From: Flexivirga caeni
GTDB lineage: Bacteria; Actinomycetota; Actinomycetes; Actinomycetales; Dermatophilaceae
Direction: 5' to 3'
Assembly (NCBI RefSeq): GCF_003724155.1
Contig: NZ_RJJQ01000001.1
Location: 62,001 to 126,000, forward strand
DNA: 64,000 bases
The first letter of the stretch is position 1. Every line of letters begins with the position of its first letter. The notes under the pieces were generated by a model, which saw nothing but the letters and a program-made list of their open reading frames with translations, was not told the origin of the DNA and made no database searches. Both the position numbers and the translations under genes were made by a program. This document shows, piece after piece, positions 9,357-17,447 of this stretch.

Positions 9357-10085
9357 TCAGCTGGGGTGGCTGCTGATCAGGTGGGCGTAGACGACGATGT
9401 TGTCCAGGTAGTGGCCGGTGGCGCGATCGAATTTGCCGATGCAGGAGATCAGCCGCAGCCCGGCGTGATTGATGTTGCCGTAGACGTGGGCGGTCGGAAA
9501 GCTGGCCTTGGGGTATTCCTCGAGGCTGTCGACCCTGAAGGTGGCGACGATGCGGTCGGCCAGCGTGACCCGGACCAGGTCGCCCGGGCGCAGTTGACCG
9601 AGCCGGAAGAACACCGATTGTGCGTCCTTCTGCTCGTCGGTGTGCCCGACGAGCACCGAGGGGCCGAGCTGTCCGGGGGTCGGTGATCCGGTGTACCAGC
9701 CTGGTGGCACGCCGGGTGTGGCTGGCGGGACAGCGATCGCCCCCTGGGAGTCGGTACCGAACGCGGCAAGGCGGGCATCGTTGATCCCAATCGCGGGAAT
9801 GCTGAGGGTTTTGGGGACGGAGCGACGCAGCACCGGACCGACGGTCGGTGGGGTTGCGGGTGTCGTTGCCCGCGACGTCGTCTGTCGGCTGGGCGCCGAG
9901 TTGGACGACGACGGCGCAGGCAGGTTGCCTTCTGCAGAAGGATGCGCGGCCGAGACCGGTGGAGTCGCGGCGTGCACCTGGCCACGCAACCCGATGACCA
10001 CCAGCACGATTGCTGCGATCGTGAGCATGCCCGACACCACGGTCGCCCAGCGGCGACCGTGGTGGGCAGGCGTGGAATTGTTCAC
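9357..10085 (-). CDS. Class E/F sortase
   Basis: A membrane-anchored transpeptidase of 242 aa. An N-terminal helix (WATVVSGMLTIAAIVLVVIG) is followed by a Ser/Pro/Thr-rich linker (about residues 40-85). The sortase domain has the catalytic His in SVLVGHTDEQ (H148), Cys in LRLISCIGKFD (C215) and Arg R221. It is the second gene of a pair, 25 bp after the surface-protein gene, so that protein is the probable partner. The GTG at 10085 is chosen because the longer open frame enters the upstream gene. Confidence 0.85.
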   Translation of the reverse strand: MNNSTPAHHGRRWATVVSGMLTIAAIVLVVIGLRGQVHAATPPVSAAHPSAEGNLPAPSSSNSAPSRQTTSRATTPATPPTVGPVLRRSVPKTLSIPAIGINDARLAAFGTDSQGAIAVPPATPGVPPGWYTGSPTPGQLGPSVLVGHTDEQKDAQSVFFRLGQLRPGDLVRVTLADRIVATFRVDSLEEYPKASFPTAHVYGNINHAGLRLISCIGKFDRATGHYLDNIVVYAHLISSHPS

Positions 10086-10110
10086 GTGATACCGAGCCGA
10101 TTTCTGACGA

Positions 10111-10971
10111 TCAGTGCTGCTTGCCGAACCGGCGTCGAACCACAAGCACTGCGCCCGCGCCCAGCAACAGGCCACCGGCACCGTAGAACAGCCCCTGGTC
10201 CTGGATGCCGGAGGTGCCGCCGCCACCGGTCTGGACCCCACCGGACGGCATGGTGTTCATCTGAGAAGACACCAAGCGGCCGCACAACGCCGGTGCCGTG
10301 CCGATCATCGCCAGCTTCTTACTCGCACCGGGCAGAGTGACACCCAGCGAGTTGGGCGACGTCAAGGCCGCCTTCGGTGCGTTTGCCGGGTTCAAGCCGT
10401 GCACCACGACCACTGCCTTGTTGTTCTTGATCGCCGACAGCGTGGCCTGGTTCATCGTGAAGGTGCGCTTATAGGTGAAGCTGCCACCGCCGGGTGCGAC
10501 GGTCACGGTGGCCGCCGCCGACGCGCCGGTCGTGCCCTTGGTCGACAACGTGGTGCCGATCTTGCCGTACGCAGGTTGGCCCTCCACGGTGCTGATCACA
10601 CCGTCATGGTTGGTGTCAGCCGAGGCCGTCGGGCACATGTCGTTGCCGTTGATGTGGATGTGCTGCACGTGCGGGAACGGTGCTCCGGCGAACGCTGCCG
10701 GGATACCCAGGGAAGCCAGCGTTGCCTTGTCGGTCGGCAGCTTGGACGCCAATCCGGACACCGTCTCGCTGACGGTGGCCTGGTCACCGTTGATGGTGAG
10801 CATCAGATGCCCCGAAGCTGCGCCAGACGGAGTGTTCGGCGACACCGCGGCCAGGGTCGCCTGGTAGCTCCAGCTATCCGCAGCGTGCGCGGCAGGGGCG
10901 CCTGCACCCAGCGCCGCGACACAGGCAGCGGCCGGAACGGCCACCAGAACCAACTTCTTCTTCGTCTGCAT
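10111..10971 (-). CDS. Secreted CHRD-like surface protein with C-terminal anchor
   Basis: 286 aa. The N-terminus KKKLVLVAVPAAACVAAL and a likely AHA cleavage site form a signal peptide. The middle has CHRD-type features (HVQHIHINGNDMCPTASADT and an EF-hand-like DTNHDGVIS). The C-terminus is a glycine-rich hydrophobic segment (GAGGLLLGAGAVLVV) followed by RRRFGKQH, the layout of a sortase substrate, but no LPXTG-like pentapeptide is obvious. The sortase gene directly follows. A cell-envelope role is inferred; the ligand is unknown. Confidence 0.8.
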   Translation of the reverse strand: MQTKKKLVLVAVPAAACVAALGAGAPAAHAADSWSYQATLAAVSPNTPSGAASGHLMLTINGDQATVSETVSGLASKLPTDKATLASLGIPAAFAGAPFPHVQHIHINGNDMCPTASADTNHDGVISTVEGQPAYGKIGTTLSTKGTTGASAAATVTVAPGGGSFTYKRTFTMNQATLSAIKNNKAVVVVHGLNPANAPKAALTSPNSLGVTLPGASKKLAMIGTAPALCGRLVSSQMNTMPSGGVQTGGGGTSGIQDQGLFYGAGGLLLGAGAVLVVRRRFGKQH

Positions 10972-11079
10972 GATTTGCTTCCTTCTCCATCGGACGCCGA
11001 CAGGGCGAACGCTCCACCGGTTACATCACGCACCAGGAACGCGCAACACGTCCTGTGCGCCGTCGTACTGCTCGGGACT

Positions 11080-11260
11080 TCACCCGGCAACAGCCGACGG
11101 CTCGTCGAGATCGGACCGCCCCGTGTGCTTCCACGCCTGTTCCGTGACATCGCCGTCGCGGACCAGCCCGAAGGAACTCCGTCGAGCCGACGAACACCAG
11201 TAGTTCGGCACCATCGGAGAAATGGATGGGACACGTCTTCTTCTCGTCGAGGCACCCCAA
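11080..11260 (-). pseudogene. Possible frameshifted small-protein remnant
   Basis: Two minus-strand frames carry protein-like sequence that joins across a frameshift near 11,168. The first reads GCLDEKKTCPIHFSDGAELL and FVGSTEF; the second reads GLVRDGDVTEQAWKHTGRSD and ends LDEPSAVAG at a stop. Neither frame alone gives a full product. No family was recognised, so this is a weak call. Confidence 0.3.
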
Positions 11261-11286
11261 CAGGCCGCCAACTCAAGACCGTTCAC

Positions 11287-12205
11287 AGGGCCCGGACTAC
11301 GGCACGGGCCCCGGATCTGGACTCAGTCGCTGGACCATCCATGGCGCGGCTCGCTTCGAATCACTGGCTCACACTGATGCCCGGATGTCTGGTCCATGTC
11401 AGGAAGTCACCCATGACCGACAAGCGTGACCAGTTCGCCAACCGTGCGCGACCGCGTCCCCATCCCCGATGACTTGCCCGCTCGACGAAGGTGGTCAGTG
11501 CAGTCAAGTAGCGAGACGAAATCGCATCACCGTCGCATAGAAATCCCGCTCGCCCGATCGACCGAGCGGATCGAAACCGACAGGCGCGCTCGACTCGCGA
11601 ACCGCGCCGCCCCACCCGCCAGACAACAACAGCGCGCGCTACGCCCGGGTCCGAGCAGGTCGAAAACGAGCGACTAATAGAGGTCTGATCCGGGCTGGGG
11701 TCGGGCGCGGCGACGTATCGGTCCGTGGGGAACGGTCCGATGTCCTCGGGGTTCAACGGTTCGGGTGTCGTCGGTCCGAAGGCCTCGGCGAGAGGTCCGA
11801 GGGAACTGCCCTTCGGTCCCTCTCCGGGGGGGTCCGTCGCGGCAGCGACGGCCATGCAGATGATCAGAAGGACTGTCAGAAGAACGGATCGGTTGAACGG
11901 ACGGGAGAACCAAGTCGATAATCCGAAGGGCTAGCGAGAGGACCGCTCGCGTGCCTTGAACTTAAGTTGAGCACGTAGCGCGACGAAAACTACTCGCTGA
12001 CTCACCCCGCGGAGTGCAGACGGATTTGCCTGTCCGGGCTCACGTTGGCCCGACGGTCCTGACCCTGAATCGCTGCCGGGCTGGTCTGGTGCTCGGATAC
12101 GTCCTGTCGCTGTCGATGACGACAACGATGCCTACTGGCAGGACCGGCTCTGAGTACCGGCCGAGGTGTGATCCGGGCGCGGCCCAAGTCGCCTGGACGA
12201 GCTTG
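11287..12205. other. Gene-poor stretch, no convincing gene
   Basis: About 0.9 kb without a supportable gene. The best candidate is a minus-strand frame around 11,680-11,930 with a hydrophobic segment (SVLLTVLLIICMAVAAA) and a Pro-rich acidic tail, but it has no credible start codon and degenerates downstream. The stretch looks like decayed DNA. Confidence 0.4.
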
Positions 12206-12793
12206 TCACTGCACCGGGATCTGCAACCATAACTGCACCGGGTCACCGTGAGCCTGCACCTCCACGTTGGACGGCCAGGTGAACACGCTGCCCTCAGCCG
12301 AGGACTTGTTGGTGATCTGTTGCAGACGTCGGATGGCGCTGTCCAGCTGCCCGTCGGCGGTGCGACTGAAGATGTGCCGGGTCTCCTCCCGCACCAGGAT
12401 GAACCCACCGAAGCCAGCCGTCCCCAGCTCCTCGTCGGTGAGACTGCGACCTGGATCGGGCAGGAGATCCTGGCGGTCTGACCCGACGGCAGTGGCCTCC
12501 CGCGCATCTATCCACGCCTCTACCCGGAGGTACAGCCATAGCTCCGGCGGGGAACCGTACGACTCCACTTCGAGGACGGCGGCGCGTCGCCTCGTGGTGC
12601 CGTCCGGGTCGGTTCGTTCCCGATGTAGTTCCCGGTGCAGCCACCGGACCATGAACTCGATCTGCTCCGTATGTGACCAGCTCGCGATGTGTGGTTCGGT
12701 GTCATCGACCAGGAAGACTCCGCCAATCGATGCAGCCCGAAGTTCCTCCCGGCTGAGCACTCGGCGGCTGTCGGGCATGGGTTGATCGCTCAT
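12206..12793 (-). CDS. Hypothetical protein with internal duplication
   Basis: 195 aa, not assigned to a family. It consists of two similar halves: residues about 9-92 (REELRAASIGGVFLVDD ... SYGSPPELWLYLRV) and about 112-194 (DEELGTAGFGGFILVRE ... AHGDPVQLWLQIPV). The shared pattern is EEL-x5-GG-x2-LV at the start and G-x-P-x2-LWL at the end. No signal peptide or membrane segment. The ATG at 12793 is used because the longer frame upstream is Arg/Pro-rich antisense sequence. It is divergent from the Cys-rich gene at 12916. Confidence 0.65.
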   Translation of the reverse strand: MSDQPMPDSRRVLSREELRAASIGGVFLVDDTEPHIASWSHTEQIEFMVRWLHRELHRERTDPDGTTRRRAAVLEVESYGSPPELWLYLRVEAWIDAREATAVGSDRQDLLPDPGRSLTDEELGTAGFGGFILVREETRHIFSRTADGQLDSAIRRLQQITNKSSAEGSVFTWPSNVEVQAHGDPVQLWLQIPVQ

Positions 12794-12915
12794 GCTTGGA
12801 AAGTAGAAGTCGCCGTCCCTGCCGCGTCCTGCATCACCACCGGGCCACCCGATGCTCGGACCACAGATCCGACTGCCCCTAGGCGAACTGCACCACCTGA
12901 TGGCACGCTGGTCAC

Positions 12916-13311
12916 GTGGGTGATGACTACGTTGCGTTCGGCACGTTCCACTACGGTGCGCCCGAGTATCCGGACGACTGGGTGGACGGAGCGCCGGCCA
13001 GTCCGGAGGACCAATCCTGCGCCTTCTGCGACGCGCAAGACGTGACCTGGGTGCACCCGTTGGACGCGGACAAGGTGGAGTACCGAGCCTGGGGCAAGGG
13101 CTACACTCTGCCGTCGTTCTGGGCACTGTGTGAGCGGTGCGAGCAGCTGTACCAGGCCGGTGCCGACGAGGACATCGTGACGGTGATGTCCGCCGCTCAG
13201 GCCAACTGGACCGACGACATCGACGAGGCGATCCGCCACCTTACGTCACTAGGAGCGAAAGCGGACATCAGCGCAGCAGCCGAGCGATTCGCTTGCGTAG
13301 CCGCTCGCTGA
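12916..13311 (+). CDS. Hypothetical protein with two CxxC motifs
   Basis: A 131-aa soluble protein starting at GTG (MGDDYVAFGTFHYGAPEYPD). CAFC (about residues 35-38) and CERC (about 71-74) could form a zinc-binding knuckle; the family was not recognised. The first 40 residues are acidic and aromatic. It overlaps by 44 bp, convergently, with the 3' end of the broken gene at 13268-13935. Function unknown. Confidence 0.6.
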   Translation: MGDDYVAFGTFHYGAPEYPDDWVDGAPASPEDQSCAFCDAQDVTWVHPLDADKVEYRAWGKGYTLPSFWALCERCEQLYQAGADEDIVTVMSAAQANWTDDIDEAIRHLTSLGAKADISAAAERFACVAAR

Positions 13312-13935
13312 GTTGTGTCTCAATAAACTGATTCAGGCGTTCGGGGTCCAATGCCACGTAGACTAACGCATCTTCGCAGGTCAGCGCCTGTTTTTGGATC
13401 CCGCGACACGGGCCAGATCGGTCCGCAGCGCCGTTGTGAGCAGCCGTAGGTAGCCCGTGGAGGCGACTGGCAGGGCGGAACAGGGTCGTGAGGGGACGGA
13501 ATCGGGTGCGAAGTGCTCTCGCGAGATGGCCGAACCCGGCCGCGAAACAGCTTCTGACCAGGGGAAACGCACTTACGCTACGTGGCATTGGTTCGGGGTC
13601 AGGTTCAACCCGCTGCGCCTCCTCCAGTTCTCCCCACGTGCTGTAGTCGCCCGGATCGGACGCGGTGATAACGCCGATGCCATGCGTCCTTGCCACCAAC
13701 CGAACGCTCCGCACCGGCTCGCTGAGAGAACCCTCCGTCTCTGCCGGAACGTGCAGCACCACATATGCAGCGTGGATGCGCGGCGATGCGCGAGTGCCTC
13801 ATAGACCGCCTGGACGTCGATGGAATCTGACGGCTTTACCTCGAAGGTGATGACCTTCAAGAACTTGCCAGGAACGTATTCGTAGGTCTTAATTTCGACC
13901 GAGACAAGGACCGGTCGAGACCAAATTCCACTGGT
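13268..13935 (-). pseudogene. Broken nuclease-like gene, interrupted by a MITE
   Basis: The remnant reads RPVLVSVEIKTYEYVPGKFL, then ITFEVKPSDSIDVQAVYEAL, shifts frame by a one-base loss near 13,773, continues AAYVVLHVPAETEGSLSEPV and GDYSTWGELEEAQRVEPDPE, is split by the MITE, and ends RLNQFIETQLSERLRKRIA. The FEVKP core recalls PD-(D/E)xK-like regions, and the overall pattern recalls proteins encoded near restriction systems; both are tentative. A stop lies directly upstream of the preserved part, so the 5' end is missing too. Three independent lesions make it a clear pseudogene. Confidence 0.7.
13340..13599. mobile_element. 244-bp MITE with 8-bp target duplication
   Basis: The element itself is 13348-13591. 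Its ends are the perfect 14-bp inverted repeats CCAATGCCACGTAG (left) and CTACGTGGCATTGG (right), with weaker similarity further in, including GGTCAG about 30 bp from each end. It is flanked by the direct repeat TTCGGGGT (13340-13347 and 13592-13599). It has no transposase. Removing the element and one repeat copy joins EPDPE to RLNQF in frame, which independently confirms the boundaries. Confidence 0.88.
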
Positions 13936-13952
13936 CTGGCGTCGACCCTATC

Positions 13953-14834
13953 TCAGGCATCGCTTGTGTCTTCGTTCGTGGCCTGCTCAATGAGGGCACG
14001 TGCAGCCATCTTACCGAGATCGTTGGCAGCCAATGGGCTGTCTCCGGAGAGCAGGTTGCGGTCTCTGGCGGTCGCGCCGGTCATGTCGTCGTTGGCAAGT
14101 TCGAGACCCGCCTTCGTCAGTGCCTCGCCCAGAGCCCACGGCATTTGACCCGGTAGGTATCCGATGTCGACATTGGCACCCTGATCGAGCGAGTCGGGGA
14201 AGGCACACACCCTATAGCCCGTGAACGGCGACGCACCGTCCGACGACGACGATGCGAGCAGCGCCGCGGGCCCGTGACAGAGCGTGATGACGAGTTTGTC
14301 GTTCTCCTGCGCCCAGTCAATGACCGATGCGACCTCGGGGCTGTCATTCAGCTTCAACATCGCGCCGTGACCACCCGGGATGAACACCCCAAGGTAGTCG
14401 GAGCCCGGTCCGAGCTGTCCGGCCACGACGTCTGCGAGCGACGCCGGGCTGCGAAACTGCTCGCGCAGTTCCTCCCATGTCGCATTGACGGCGTAGTCTT
14501 CGCGGGGAAAGGCCCACCACTCGAACTTGGCAGGGGCCCCAGTTCGAGTCGCGATGGTCACTTTGAAGCCGGCCCCGATTACGTGGTGCAGGGGCAGCAG
14601 CGTCTCTACTGGATGATTTCCTGTTGAGAACATCGTGTCATTCTGCATCAGCATGTAGCGCTCCTCAGTCGCAATCACTAGGACGCGGCCGGACCCCGAG
14701 TATTCGCCAGTTTCAATGGCGAGGCCGTCAAAGTTCGTTTCGTCCGATGTGTACTGCGACAAAGAATAAGGAGAGGGGAAGAACGCGCCCTTCTCGGCGG
14801 CGTCTGGGGTGGGGTTACGATTCTCCGTGGACAT
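13953..14834 (-). CDS. hchA: Glyoxalase III / Hsp31-type deglycase
   Basis: A DJ-1/PfpI-superfamily enzyme of 293 aa, close in length to E. coli Hsp31 (283 aa), which converts methylglyoxal to lactate without glutathione and acts as a holding chaperone. The nucleophile elbow LVITLCHGPAALLAS places the catalytic Cys at 186 next to His187; the PGGHGAML motif and N-terminal RVLVIATEERYML also match. The ATG at 14834 has a GGAAGG ribosome site. It stands alone downstream of the aldehyde dehydrogenase gene, consistent with carbonyl-stress defence. Confidence 0.9.
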   Translation of the reverse strand: MSTENRNPTPDAAEKGAFFPSPYSLSQYTSDETNFDGLAIETGEYSGSGRVLVIATEERYMLMQNDTMFSTGNHPVETLLPLHHVIGAGFKVTIATRTGAPAKFEWWAFPREDYAVNATWEELREQFRSPASLADVVAGQLGPGSDYLGVFIPGGHGAMLKLNDSPEVASVIDWAQENDKLVITLCHGPAALLASSSSDGASPFTGYRVCAFPDSLDQGANVDIGYLPGQMPWALGEALTKAGLELANDDMTGATARDRNLLSGDSPLAANDLGKMAARALIEQATNEDTSDA

Positions 14835-14993
14835 GTCTGACCTTCCGCTAAGAGGTTTAATGATCGGGTGCGGCAGGCACCACATTTCAAACTGTGTTCA
14901 CAAGTCATTGCGGGTTTGTTGCGCTCGGTAGCCCGAGAAATTCGCGACTCGAGTAGCCCCAGAGCGTCAAGCGGATCGCTGTTGCGGTGGGCG

Positions 14994-16502
14994 TCAGCTG
15001 TGGCCGAACAGCAAGCCGTAGGCTCGTTGCTGCAGATCCTGGTTAGCCGCGACGTGGATGTACTTCTCCTCGGTATACTCGTCGAAGGCGTGCGCGCCAA
15101 GTTCGCGGCCGAGGCCACTCTGCTTGAAGCCGCCGAACGGTCCGGTTAACGGGAACATGTGCCAGTCATTGACCCACACCGTGCCTGCTTCCAGCTGCGA
15201 GGCGACGTCTATCGCACGTTCCTCGTCGCCACCCCAGACTCCTGCGGCAAGGCCGTATTCGCTGTCGTTGGCCATCTCGATGGCCTCCTCGACCGTGTCG
15301 TACGGGATCACCACGCCGACCGGTCCGAATGCCTCGTTCCGGGCGATGTCCATCTCGTTGGTGACGTTGGACAGGATCACCGGCGCAACCCAGGTGCCGC
15401 CGCGGAACTTCTCGTCCAGGTCGAGGGCGCCTCGGTAAGCCACGGTCGCGCCCTGCTCGACCGCATGGGCGACCATCTGCTGGATGCGATCGACCGCCTC
15501 CTGATCGATGATCGGCCCAAAGTCGGTGTCCGGGTCGTGCGGGTCACCAATTTTGAGCGTTTTGGTCGCCTCGACCATGAGCTGCACAACGTCGTCGTAG
15601 AGCGCTCGCGGCACAAACGTGCGGGTGCCAGACTCACACACCTGCCCGTTGTACATCAGGAAGGCGAACAGCGAGCCGCGCACTGCCAGATCGAGATTCG
15701 CGTCGTCGAGGATGATGCTAGGACCTTTGCCGCCGAGCTCCAGCGTCACCTTCTTGACATTGCTGGCCGCGCCGCGCATCACGATCTTGCCGACCTCGGT
15801 CGAGCCTGTGAAGGCGATCTTGCGAATGCCCGGGTGCTCGGCCAGCCGTCCACCAACCGCCTCGCCGTCGCCGAGCACAACGTTGAAAACACCGGGTGGG
15901 AGCCCGGCCTCCTCCGCTGCCTTCGCGAACTCCAGCAGCGTCTGTGGGGTGTTTTCGTCCGGTTTGACCACAATCGTGTTGCCGGCGGCGAGCGCCGGGC
16001 CGATCTTCCAGATGCCCAGCACCAACGGAAAATTGAACGGCAGGATCGCCCCGACCACGCCGACCGGGTCGCGGTGGATATATCCCTGGGCCGGAAGCGG
16101 CAACTGGGTCGGCTCGTTCGCCTTGCGGAACTCGTACACCCGGGTCTGGTCGGCGAAGTACTTCAGCGAACCCAGCGCGACGCCGACGTGAAATGCCGTC
16201 GCACACCGCACCGTCGCACCGTTCTCCGACGCCACTAGATGCGCAAGGTCTTCGACCTTCGCGCTCAGGATCTGATGAATCCGGTCAAGGACATCGGCGC
16301 GCTCAGCCGGCGTCTTCTTGCGCCACACACCCTCAGTGTGGGCGCGGGTCGCCGCCTCGATCGCGCGATCGGTGTAGGAGACGCCTCCGTACGCTACGGT
16401 CGCACAGGTCTCTCCGGTGGACGGCTCCTTCACCCCCCAGACGGAACTGCCCTCCACCCACTGTCCGTCGATGAACATGTTGTAGTGCGGGACATCGCTC
16501 AC
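14994..16502 (-). CDS. NAD(P)-dependent aldehyde dehydrogenase
   Basis: A 502-aa ALDH-superfamily enzyme. Signature residues seen are N157 (PFNFP), the general-base Glu255 in TLELGGKGPS, the nucleophile Cys289 in YNGQVCESGT, the FTGSTEVG cofactor loop and EAFGPV. It oxidises an aldehyde to an acid; with the GMC oxidoreductase and acyl-CoA ligase nearby it may handle the middle step of alcohol oxidation. The GTG at 16502 is preceded by AGGAGG with 6-bp spacing, which decides the start over a GTG three bases upstream. Confidence 0.92.
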   Translation of the reverse strand: MSDVPHYNMFIDGQWVEGSSVWGVKEPSTGETCATVAYGGVSYTDRAIEAATRAHTEGVWRKKTPAERADVLDRIHQILSAKVEDLAHLVASENGATVRCATAFHVGVALGSLKYFADQTRVYEFRKANEPTQLPLPAQGYIHRDPVGVVGAILPFNFPLVLGIWKIGPALAAGNTIVVKPDENTPQTLLEFAKAAEEAGLPPGVFNVVLGDGEAVGGRLAEHPGIRKIAFTGSTEVGKIVMRGAASNVKKVTLELGGKGPSIILDDANLDLAVRGSLFAFLMYNGQVCESGTRTFVPRALYDDVVQLMVEATKTLKIGDPHDPDTDFGPIIDQEAVDRIQQMVAHAVEQGATVAYRGALDLDEKFRGGTWVAPVILSNVTNEMDIARNEAFGPVGVVIPYDTVEEAIEMANDSEYGLAAGVWGGDEERAIDVASQLEAGTVWVNDWHMFPLTGPFGGFKQSGLGRELGAHAFDEYTEEKYIHVAANQDLQQRAYGLLFGHS

Positions 16503-16802
16503 CACGTACCTCCTCAGGGCCTTCGGGTCACCTTCGACCACTCGGACGAACGCCCCGTCGGATAGCGCGCTACATCGCCGTGTGATCCGTGTCTCACCAT
16601 GCCATTCGGTAGGCAGCAGACGTTAGTGATCGGCCGATAGCGAAGTTCGGTAGGCTCCACAAGATTGGCGAAATCGGTTGCCATCACTCGGCGTGCACAA
16701 TCCACGGGATTGACGCCCGGACCGGTCGGGTCGAGGATGCGCGAGACAGACCCACCGATTGCGTCCGAGCCGGCGTGGCATCCACCGGGCGAGGAGAGAC
16801 CT
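16503..16802. other. 300-bp gap, divergent promoters expected
   Basis: The interval lies between the divergent ALDH gene and the adenylate kinase remnant. Apart from the ALDH ribosome site (AGGAGG, 16509-16514) and a GAGGAGA site before 16803, no gene, repeat or clear operator was seen. Confidence 0.5.
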
Positions 16803-17406
16803 GTGACCGACTCGCCGACGACCGCGTCCAAACTGCGTGCCCTGATGCTCGGTCCACCCGGATCGGGCAAGGGCAACCAACGGTCCGCTACTCGCCGCCG
16901 CGTACGACCTCCCTCACCTATCCACCGGAGATCTGCTGCGGCAACAAGTCGCTGCCGGCACGCCCGCTCGGGCGCTCCGCACAAGCGGCGATGGAGCGCG
17001 GTGACCTGATCGACGACAAGGCCATCACGGGCACGGTGCTCGATGTCTTGACCCAACCGGGAAAGTCCGGCGGCTACGTGGTTGACGGCTTCCCCGGACG
17101 CTGCCGTTGCCGTGGAGCAAGCTGGCCGGGAACGCAACGTGTCGCTGCGGGTAGTTGGTCCATCTGGCCGCGCACGACAACACACTGATGCGGCGAATCC
17201 TGCTGCGTGCCAAGCAGTGCGGGCGAACTGACGACACCGAGGACGTCATCCGCCACCGGCTCTCAGTGTTTGCCAGCAACACTGCCCCCCTTCTCGATTT
17301 CTACGACACGGGGGCATCCTTTGCCCGGATCGACTCCGACGCCGAGATCGATGAGGTCTACGGCCGGATCATGGCGGGTGTGGCCGCCCTGGCTGGGCAT
17401 GCGTGA
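16803..17406 (+). pseudogene. Decayed adenylate kinase copy
   Basis: Fragments of an Adk-type nucleoside monophosphate kinase appear in order but in shifting frames: the P-loop LMLGPPGSGKG directly after the GTG start, then AYDLPHLSTGDLLRQQ, then AAMERGDLIDDKAITGTVLD and VVDGFPG, and finally MRRILLRAKQCGRTDDTED with TAPLLDFYDTGA. The LID region is mostly lost and at least three frameshifts are needed. The ribosome site (GAGGAGA) is intact. It is divergent from the ALDH gene and presumably once belonged to the same cluster. The main adk gene must lie elsewhere. Confidence 0.75.
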
Positions 17407-17447
17407 TCGCCACTGTCGAAATGCTGTCCGCCCGAGGAGGTGGCGGG

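Noticed and set aside
10114..11472. A 452-codon plus-strand open frame opposite the surface-protein gene
   Set aside because: Arg/His-rich shadow of a gene with signal peptide and anchor on the other strand.
11361..11855. Minus-strand open frame of 164 codons in the gene-poor stretch
   Set aside because: Only its first ~55 residues look possible, it lacks a start with ribosome site, and the rest is Arg-rich; described only as gene-poor sequence.
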